Shown one piece after another: positions 11,592-20,000 of a DNA stretch of 20,000 nucleotides. A model generated the notes under the pieces. That model made no database searches, was not told the origin of the DNA, and was given only the letters and a program-made list of their open reading frames with translations. Source of the stretch: Halocaridina rubra. Its lineage: Eukaryota > Arthropoda > Malacostraca > Decapoda > Atyidae. The DNA is taken from NCBI GenBank assembly GCA_037179515.1, contig JAXCGZ010021063.1, forward strand, positions 35,001 to 55,000, given 5' to 3'. Within the stretch, counting starts at the first letter, position 1. Each line of letters opens with the position of its first letter. The position numbers and the translations under genes are program-made.

Positions 11592-12982
11592 GTATTCAAC
11601 CTTACTGAGACTGCACTTCAAGCCCTTGTATGAACACTCATCCAAAATATCCCAACTACCAAGACTGCACCATATTAGAACAATGGGATGGCCCTTAGGA
11701 CTGAAAACTAAAAATTAAGAAAAACCTCGCCCTACAAATATACAAGACCCTTTTTTTGTTATCACTGTCCTAGTATAAATGGCCTTCTGTCTGTAGATAA
11801 GTACAACCGTTAGCGAAACAGATGATAATTTGCAACAAAGAGCGCGAGTTGACAGTTGTAGCACTCATATTAACAAAGGTAAACGTTATGCATGCTGGTA
11901 TGGTCCTTGGAAGTAAAGTTTATAATGTGGGTGCCTTGCTTCTTGTCACTACCAACATCTCTTTTTTCTCCTCAAAAATGAATTTCATGAGATGTTGGCT
12001 AATTCCTCCTATTCAGTTATCACCAGCTTAATGAAATATTGCAACTTTCCTTGGAAACCTCTTAAGTACTTATTCCCCATAACCCTTACTGCTCTGCAGT
12101 TTCTCCAAATGGTATATTGAAAGCAACAATCTGATAGTCTCTTCAAAAATGTCATATGTCATTCATTAACATCCTGGTTTTCTTTTCTTTTTTTGTCATT
12201 TATTCTGCATTCTTCAGCACTAAAAATTATCGTTTAAAAACTTTCAGAGTATTGGGATTTAAATTGATAAATGTCATAATACCACATTTACTTCTTAAAA
12301 TCATGGTCGCTAGTGAGATTCATCTATTAATGAAACAGAAACTTTCTTCCCAGGAAAGAATAAAGGATACATGCATCCCCATAATTATTATATGGGTAGT
12401 CCGTTACCAATATCACTCTTGACTTTTCCCGTCAATAGTTCTTCGTAGTTTGCACACTTTTCTAATTCAGTTAGGAAATTGGTAGCACAGTGAGAGGAGG
12501 AAGCAGTGTTATTCTATATCATGGTTGCAAGTTAGAAATTATACCCTTATAAGCTCATGTTGTGTTAAAGTTGTATTGTCTTAATTGAAAATTTTTTCGC
12601 CTTTGCTTAAATACAAACTGGTTAGATATGATTAGTGATAATTATAAAGCATAGTGTGCAATGCAACTGTTCTTGTCTGTTCTCATTAACAGTTCGTGAC
12701 ATCCAGGTATACATAGTACGAAAATTATGCTTCCTCAGCTCATTTTATCAACAAGATTTGTACCTTACCCACATACCAGTGTATAAACATATGTGCTTGA
12801 CTTGGTTAAGAAGAGTGACATATGGTAATGCTACAATTACAATGTAGCATGTATACTTGTTCACTTATCAGGGTTATGAACTATGTTAAAATGGGTTTAG
12901 ATGGGTTACTGATTGTTATAAGAAATGAACATAGGGCAGGGTAGGTTAAATACTTGCATAGTTTTTAGATTAAGTGTAGTAT
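11592..12982. other. Non-coding AT-rich DNA, no gene seen
   Basis: No recognisable transposon or exon. Frames at 11822-12031, 12156-12422 and 12635-12847 (plus) are short and hydrophobic or mixed, without motifs I can name. Weak GGGTTTAGATGGGTTA and GGGCAGGGTAGGTTA stretches near 12893-12947 are loosely TTAGG-like but not an array. Confidence 0.5.
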
Positions 12983-13316
12983 TAGGTTGGCCCATGGCAT
13001 CAGCCGCCCGTTATAGCAAATAACTGAAGGTTTTTTTTTTTTACTTAAATAGGATTGTCTATGGCAGTTCTATGCTAAGTCTTCCTTCAGTTACGGTTCT
13101 TTTTCTATGCCTACATCAACACGGAATGGATGGATATTCTTGGATATTTATTACACATCTCTTATTAACCCTTCACACCTGAGAAGTCACAGCACTCTCC
13201 ATCTCTGTTTCTCTTTACTTTGGTTTCCTAGCTCCCAGGTCCGATGAGGGCAGTTTATTTATTTTTTTTTTTTTGTTGAGGGGAGGACCTGTCCTGGCGC
13301 ACACTCATAAAAAAAA
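12983..13316 (+). mobile_element. Unnamed dispersed repeat, copy 2
   Basis: About 335 bp matching 4789-5105 from TAGGTTGGCCCATGG to CACACTCATAAAAAAAA. It differs by many substitutions, by an expanded T12 run near 13031, an extra GGATGGAT near 13128 and a T-run at 13262. ATTAGG occurs at both edges (12981-12986 and 13315-13320 region), which could be a short target-site duplication, although part of it may belong to the element itself. Confidence 0.7.
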
Positions 13317-13701
13317 TTAGGTGGGATTAGGATAAATTAGGAAACGTTCTGTTTATAGGTTATTAATGATTGATGAATGTCGTCTGGTAGTTTATGCTGT
13401 TATTTGGATAGTTTGCAACTTCATTTAGGTCGTAAATGGCTAAATGAATTGAATTACTCACCCCAATATCCCCTTTCTTAATGAAGGTTGGAGAAAGTAG
13501 AAACTGGAACCATATACAAACGAATTCCATGAGGAACTCATTCATAGATGTAAAACAAAAGAACTGTACTACATTGTGCCATTAATAAGTATGTAAAACT
13601 ACAAAAAATATTAATTTAAAGGTACAACAGGGAAAATAAACTGCAAATTGAAATCTTTAACTATATAAAATTTTCTGAGAACTGTGAGAAAGAGCAATTT
13701 T

Positions 13702-13706
<5 letters not shown>
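13317..13706. other. Non-coding DNA, no gene seen
   Basis: Starts with GATTAGGATAAATTAGG-type AT-rich sequence next to the dispersed repeat. No exon or element recognised. Confidence 0.5.

Positions 13707-13796
<90 letters not shown>
13707..13796. repeat. (CT)n microsatellite, about 90 bp
   Basis: Uninterrupted CT array preceded by a T-run. The overlapping minus-strand Arg-Glu frame is an artefact. Confidence 0.96.
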
Positions 13797-13800
<4 letters not shown>

Positions 13801-14148
13801 ACATCAAATGTATCCTCACATCTAATGCCCTGTTTGCATGTATAAGAATAAGCTACTTGACATTCATGGAACATTGGAGCTGAGACGACGGGCTTTCTTT
13901 TCTCTCTTATTTTGCCATGTGTTTATTTTTTCCTTTGAAAGCGGAGGGGGGGGGGAGTTCATTAGCTATTTCTTTATTTATATATCCTTGGTTAAGTATT
14001 TTTCTCCAACAGCTTCAATATGCCCAAATATAATTAACAGCAAGTCAAGATAATTATGGATATTTTTCTAGAACAGCTATGTAGGAATATTATACACACT
14101 GTACTTAGTTCAGTAGCAACTTTTAAAGAAGTTGTTATAACCTAAATA
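13797..14148. other. Non-coding DNA, no gene seen
   Basis: No element recognised. Contains a G10 run at about 13946-13955. Confidence 0.5.
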
Positions 14149-15882
<1,734 letters not shown>

Positions 15883-16073
15883 CGGTTTTACGTCATGGAC
15901 TCCCTTTTCAACCAAGGGCTAGGACGGTTGCCTTCTTGCGGAGGACTTGTTTTGGCAGATGTAATCATTACCCTGAATGCATGCCTTGTTAACCTTAGAC
16001 CGTGACGGGGCGCGAACCCTCGAGCTGACGCCTCAAAGACCAGGACGCTACTGCTTGAGCCACGGTGACTACA
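15883..16073 (-). mobile_element. tRNA-derived SINE, copy B
   Basis: Minus-strand copy of the SINE at 3021-3213, over its full length (TGTAGTCACC to ACGTAAAACCG). The body is very similar (CCAAAACAAGTCC, AGAAGGCAACCGTCCTAGCC, GAAAAGGGAGTCC). The B box GGTTCGCGCCC is intact; the A box region is altered (GTGGCTCAAGCAGTAGCG). Its 3' end passes directly into (TAA)n on its own strand, whereas copy A is followed by a CA-rich stretch, so the tail is either variable or was replaced. CCCTT and AAGGG in the 3' body can pair as a small stem. Confidence 0.82.
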
Positions 16074-16075
16074 GA

Positions 16076-16112
<37 letters not shown>

Positions 16113-16115
16113 GTT

Positions 16116-16186
<71 letters not shown>

Positions 16187-16187
16187 C

Positions 16188-16266
<79 letters not shown>

Positions 16267-16285
16267 TAATAAAAATAATAATAAT
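16076..16285. repeat. (AAT)n-(ATT)n-(AAT)n array beside SINE B
   Basis: AAT (16076-16111), a TAGTTAGTG spacer, ATT (about 16121-16185), then AAT to about 16285 with TTAT and AAAAT interruptions. Long AAT and ATT blocks face each other, so a fold-back stem of about 60 bp is possible on one strand. Confidence 0.95.
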
Positions 16286-16552
16286 GTTCATCCAGGAAGT
16301 ATATTTTCTTCCTTGCCAAATTTCCGGGTATTTTTCCTTTGTATTATTGTTGTAGAAATACGAGTAAAAGCAGCATTCTCTGTTGCTTCTCAGCTTTATA
16401 ACCAAAATAAAGTAAATAATGTTTTATCATTTAAAATTAATATATATTTTCTGGGAAAACACTTCTGCCTGTTAATTTTCAGATTATGATTTGATCAGGA
16501 ACAGACCTATTGCGATGATAGAAGTAAAAAACAAAAATATAAAGGGAGTGAC

Positions 16553-16804
16553 TATTATCGCCGAACAGTGATATAACAGACGACCTTATTGTTACCATCC
16601 CATAAAGGCAATTGAGAAGTAACAATAAATTATTTTAGATTCTCGATGAAAATACCGAAAAACAATATCCCCGGCCGGTGATAACAAATCCACTGTTCTT
16701 TTCAATATGCGGTGACTAGGTTAGGTTAGGTTAGGTTAGGTTAGTTTCTTTTAACTGTGCGGTGACTATAATGGAATCAGTAATATCACTGTACAGGGAT
16801 AATA
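16553..16804. mobile_element. TIR element with TA flanks, MITE-like, carrying TTAGG tract
   Basis: The first 28 bases (16553-16580, TATTATCGCCGAACAGTG and on) match the reverse complement of the last 28 (16777-16804, TATTATCCCTGTACAGTG and on) at 23 of 28 positions. The outermost TA at each edge could be the TA target duplication typical of Tc1/mariner superfamily transposons, leaving an element of about 248 bp with no coding capacity. Inside is a TTAGG-type tract (16718-16744) flanked by imperfect 23-bp direct repeats. Only one copy is in the window, so its identity as a mobile element rests on structure. Confidence 0.45.
16718..16744 (+). repeat. Interstitial TTAGG telomere-type repeat
   Basis: About five tandem GGTTA units, the arthropod telomere motif. 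It is bounded by imperfect direct repeats TTCTTTTCAATATGCGGTGA and CTA (16696-16718) and TTCTTTTAACTGTGCGGTGA and CTA (16746-16768), 20 of 23 identical. The tract is far too short to be a telomere. Confidence 0.85.
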
Positions 16805-16840
16805 CACACAGCCAAACATAAATATGTTCCTTTGGTAATT

Positions 16841-16846
16841 ACACAC

Positions 16847-16922
<76 letters not shown>
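16841..16922. repeat. Compound (CA)n(TA)n microsatellite
   Basis: About 62 bp of CA with one GC step, then 20 bp of TA, then ACACATGTTCATACACAC. Same CA-to-TA order as at 14149-14346. Confidence 0.95.
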
Positions 16923-16923
<1 letters not shown>

Positions 16924-17342
16924 CACATGTTCATACACACACACATACAGCCTTATTACCTGATTCTGTGGACCCATATCTTGTTAAAATCAATATCCTT
17001 CCCATATAGACTAATCTGATAGTCAATTCGTTTTATTAAATAAATGAATGAATAAATAAATAAATAAATACGAAAAATGCACCTGTCAACAATGTTAAGT
17101 TGCCAACCAGCACAGTTGTTTTATTTTTTTTTTACTTTTTGCTCAGTTCTCTTTTATTATTTTTTGTTTACTTAAATTGAGTTAGATTTAAATTATTTCC
17201 TTATAATAGCATATCTTGGTTAAAAATTGAATAATCTTCCTCTTCTGAAATGACCGACTTAACAGTTAAGAAGAAAATATAGCAGAAACAGGTGATCATA
17301 GCATCAAGTATTTGTCTCCTCGAATGCATATTCTCTGTCCCT
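16923..17342. other. Non-coding AT-rich DNA with (AAAT)n
   Basis: Contains an AAAT/AATG microsatellite at 17037-17070. No gene recognised. Confidence 0.55.
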
Positions 17343-17426
17343 AACCCATCATCCAATGGTCAGGGGAGGGGTGTTTGAGGATATCCAGGGATTGCAGGAG
17401 AAAGGGTAGGTCTTAGAAACCTGTAA

Positions 17427-18332
17427 CAAAAAGGCAAGGACCTTGAGTCCCTTGTAATAAACTTGAATTATAAAATTCGGAATATGGATAGAGAGATGAA
17501 AGAGAATGAAGCACTTAGAGAGGTAATAAGATCTTTAGAGGAAGCAAACAAGGTACAAGGGCAAGAGAGAAAAGAACTAGATAAACGAATTAGAAGCTGG
17601 AGGGGGAAAAGAATGAACTAGAAAACAGAATTCCTAAACAAGAAGATAAAACACAGTTGAATGACAACCTAAATAAATTAAATGCTAGTTCACTGCTCTA
17701 TTCTGAGAGAGACGAGATTGCAGCTTGGAATATACAGATATAGGAAAGCATCAAGCATTTTAGAAAAAGTTTCAGGAGCTGAGTATGGAACATGATGTCA
17801 TGAAAACTTCCTTTGCAAATGCAGTAAAGGGAAATGTGGCAGTAAAAGAGGCTGTGAGAGTGGTGGCACTGGAAAATGTACAAAGGATTGACTATATAGA
17901 AACAGTGATAGAAAACACAAAAGATGTTGTGGTGGAAAGGGGTAATACACTGAATAAACAGAAACTTGATAAAGAGAAGACAGTAGTAATCTTAGGCATA
18001 AGTGATTCCCAGGAGTCAACATAACAGGGGAGACTTGAACAAACAAAACTTGAGTTTTCAACCTGACAAGTAGAATATTGTTAGCATTCACCAACCTGGT
18101 AAATATTTTAGGGAGGGAAAGGCAAGACCAATGAAAGTAACCTTTGAGAGAGGAGTCACATATAGAGAAATATTGATGAGAAAAAATTAAAAGATCTTTG
18201 AAAATTTGAAACAGTGTTCATTAGACCATGCAGAACACAGGAAGAGATGGAAAGGATAAAAATTTGTTGCAATAAGTTAGAAGATTTAATGAAGGAAGAA
18301 ATTAAGAAGAGAAGAATTTTTTTTTTTCAGAG
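17427..18332 (+). pseudogene. ORF1 (gag-like, coiled-coil) of the CR1/L2-like element
   Basis: Frame pieces in order: KDLESLVINLNYKIRNMDRE and REVIRSLEEANKVQGQERKE (Glu/Lys-rich, heptad-like coiled coil) up to a stop near 17619; shift to EGEKNELENRIPKQEDKTQL and SSLLYSERDEIAAWNIQI; then 17785-18024 with MEHDVMKTSFANAVKG, VIENTKDVVVERGNTLNKQK and KEKTVVILGISDSQES. Further on, GKYFREGKARPMKVTFERGV and VFIRPCRTQEEMERIKICCN resemble the C-terminal part of CR1-group ORF1 proteins, which bind RNA as chaperones. The segment ends in an expanded T-run (18317-18328). At least three frame changes and several stops. Identification rests on the order of blocks and on the adjacent ORF2. Confidence 0.68.
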
Positions 18333-18396
18333 CTCTTCCAGCCGAAGGGGAGACACAGAAGATAATGACAGATGATCATAGGATGTAGCCTCAAAT

Positions 18397-20000
18397 AGAT
18401 TGCTGTACACAAATACTGATGGGATATCTGGTAAGGCAGCAGAATTAAAGAACAGGATTCGCAACCTCTAAGACAGATATAGTACCAGTTACAGAAACTA
18501 GGTTAAGTGAGGACATAAAGAGTGTCACAGTTTTTCCTGAGGGCTTCAGGATATTAAGGGTTGAAAGATAGAAAGGTAGAAAGATAGAAATAATATGTTG
18601 GATATTGAAAAAATTGAGTATGAACCACCAATTTGAAAGAGTGACTACCATGTGTTGTTGATGGAGTATATCATCTGAGATGTTCTGCCTGAAAGAAAAG
18701 GCACTGAGAACATGAGGAGGAACTATCTGAAAGGAGATTACATCAAAATTAATAAGCTTTTTGCAGTTATTGGCTGGACGACCTTAAAACAAATCTATTC
18801 AAAAATATGTCTGACATCTTTTGTGAAGAATATGGGAAGATAGTAGATTGTTTCATACCTTCCATCTAAATATAAGTTATTCATGCTAGAGAGAAATATT
18901 TCAATACTGAGTGTAAAAGAGCTATGGAGTGGAGAGACATATGCTGTAAAAGGTATAGAAGGAGAAAAAGCATGAAAGCCTGGCATGCTTATAAAAGAGC
19001 AAAAAATTATTATCTTAGTTAAAGGAGAGAGGCAGAGAGAAACTATGAAAAAGATTTTACCAGGAAGGCTAAAGAAAAGCCCCAGCTTTTCCACAGCTTT
19101 ATCAAAGCAAAACTGAAGGTCAGTGAACAGGTTTTAATGCTTAAGAGAGAGTATGGAAGCATCACTGAGATGGATGAAGATATCTGCCAAGAACTTAATA
19201 AGGAGTTTCAGTCAGTATTTACACCAGAATATACCCCACCCCTTCAGATTGCAGAGATAGGAGCTCATGGGCTGGTGTTAAAGAACATCCTTTTTACAGC
19301 CACAAAGGTATGAAAAGCGCTAACGGAGTTAGATGCCCATATAGCTACAGGTCCTGATGATATTTCCCCTTATGTAATCAAGAAATCATCTAAATCAATA
19401 TTCGATGCACTGTGAATCATATTTAAAAAATTGCTGGAATCTGGTGAGATTCCAAGATACTGGAAGCAAGCAAACGTGGTGCCTATCTTCAAAAAGGGAA
19501 GGAGAGATACAGCTATAAACTATAGCCCTGTTTCCTTGACCAGCATAGTTTGCAAAGTTATGGAGAAACTACTAAGAAAACACATCTCTCTTCACTTGGA
19601 ATTCTTTAACTTTTTGTTAGTTAGAAAACATGTCTTCAGAGAAGGTAGATCAAGAGTCACAAACTTATTAGAATTTTATGATGAAGTAAGCCGAATCTTA
19701 CAGGAGAGAGAAGCCTGGGCAGATTGCATATTCCTTGACTTCCAGAAGTCATTTGATAAGGTCCCACACAGGATATTTATTAAGCAGCTTCAAGCAATGG
19801 CGGGAATATGATGGAAATGTCTTAGAATGGATAAAAACTTACTTAGAAGGAAGGGAATAGAGGGTTAGAATAAGACACTCAATGTCTGAATGGAGAAGGG
19901 TTAGTAGCGGTGTTCCACGAGGTTCAGTTTTAGGGTCAATTTTGTTCCTTGTATATGTACATGACCTATAAGAGTCTGTAAATTCATTCATGAATATGTT
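18397..20000 (+). pseudogene. ORF2 (endonuclease-RT) of the CR1/L2-like element
   Basis: Starts LLYTNTDGISGKAAELKNRI, shifts, then SKTDIVPVTETRLSEDIKSV, which holds the TET glutamate typical of the APE endonuclease. The rest of that domain, including the SDH block, is missing: only about 150 bp separates it from the post-endonuclease linker (NYLKGDYIKINKLFAVIGWT). The linker continues ECKRAMEWRDICCKRYRRRK and KEKPQLFHSFIKAKLKVSEQ. RT begins with ELDAHIATGPDDISPYVIKK, with stops at 19311 and 19413, then an open stretch 19431-19811 (RYWKQANVVPIFKKGRRDTA, YSPVSLTSIVCKVMEKLLRK, motif A IFLDFQKSFDKVPH with D at 19737-19739). After another shift: NVLEWIKTYLEGRE, then SSGVPRGSVLGSILFLVYVH (PQG is PRG here). 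Confidence 0.85.

Larger units (their letters stand above)
17343..20000 (+). mobile_element. CR1/L2-like non-LTR retrotransposon, partial and decayed
   Basis: The longest element in the window. It has an ORF1 region (about 17427-18332) with a coiled-coil part and a conserved KEKTVVILGI block, then an ORF2 with the start of an APE endonuclease, a linker and RT motifs. It continues past the window edge, which cuts it just before the F/YADD box. The start near 17343 is approximate, as 5' UTR and flank cannot be separated without other copies. Many frameshifts and stops, plus an internal deletion, show it is inactive. It is related in type to the 3' fragment at 3305-3698, but the two do not overlap, so whether they are one family is unknown. 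Confidence 0.82.

Noticed and set aside
11405..11645. Arg-Glu-rich open frames, also at 13611-13874
   Set aside because: Translations of (CT)n on the opposite strand; the frames exist because a dinucleotide repeat has no stop codons.
12156..12422. 88-codon hydrophobic open frame on the plus strand
   Set aside because: Low-GC frame of Phe/Ile/Leu composition expected by chance in AT-rich DNA; no motif or start/splice support.
16718..16744. True telomere end
   Set aside because: Only about five units, surrounded by unique sequence on both sides.
17798..18094. 98-codon minus-strand open frame
   Set aside because: It is the antisense shadow of the LINE ORF1 region on the plus strand.

Overview
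The window looks like repeat-rich, AT-rich intergenic DNA from an arthropod, most likely a decapod crustacean. Direct support is a TTAGG-type (arthropod telomere motif) interstitial tract, very long di- and trinucleotide microsatellites, and at least two lineages of non-LTR retrotransposon (an RTE-like one and a CR1/L2-like one) in several decayed copies. The decapod assignment is inference from this repeat style, not from any species marker. I see no confidently identifiable host protein-coding gene, no functional tRNA/rRNA gene and no bacterial or viral feature. Most long open frames are either pieces of broken reverse transcriptases or translations of microsatellites.

Layout. 1-2785: two minus-strand RTE-like LINE fragments in the same orientation, separated by an AAT/ATT array; the larger (425-2785) keeps linker, RT and C-terminal domains and a 3' UTR, but lacks the endonuclease and has lost part of the catalytic box. 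2787-2943: (AAT)n. 3021-3698: a tRNA-derived SINE, a (CA)n tract and the 3' end of a CR1/L2-like LINE with its terminal hairpin and short tandem tail. 3905-4037: a palindromic MITE-like segment with a TTAGG-like core. 4789-5105 and 12983-13316: two copies of an unnamed dispersed repeat of about 315-335 bp. 5106-8035: mostly featureless AT-rich DNA with microsatellites, including about 120 bp of (TA)n. 8036-8920: a plus-strand RTE-like 3' end. 9315-9599: one unexplained, compositionally normal 94-codon minus-strand frame. 9720-12982: largely featureless apart from (CT)n. 13707-14346: (CT)n and a (CA)n(TA)n compound array. 15551-16285: a triplet-repeat cluster holding a second copy of the SINE. 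16553-16804: a TA-flanked, terminal-inverted-repeat element that contains the TTAGG tract. 17343-20000: a longer CR1/L2-like LINE on the plus strand with recognisable ORF1 and ORF2, broken by frameshifts, stops and a deletion in the endonuclease; the window ends just before its RT catalytic box.

How the parts relate. The elements are parasites of the same retrotransposition ecology: autonomous LINEs (all dead here), a SINE that would need a LINE's machinery, and short DNA-transposon-like palindromes. Two recurrent themes stand out: retroelement 3' ends carry a GC-rich stem-loop, and their boundaries coincide with microsatellites, which suggests that insertion tails seeded many of the arrays. 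I found no evidence of a new defence system or novel gene cluster; the most original observations are the shared 3' hairpins, the TTAGG tract inside a TIR-bounded element with flanking 23-bp repeats, and the uncharacterised dispersed repeat family.
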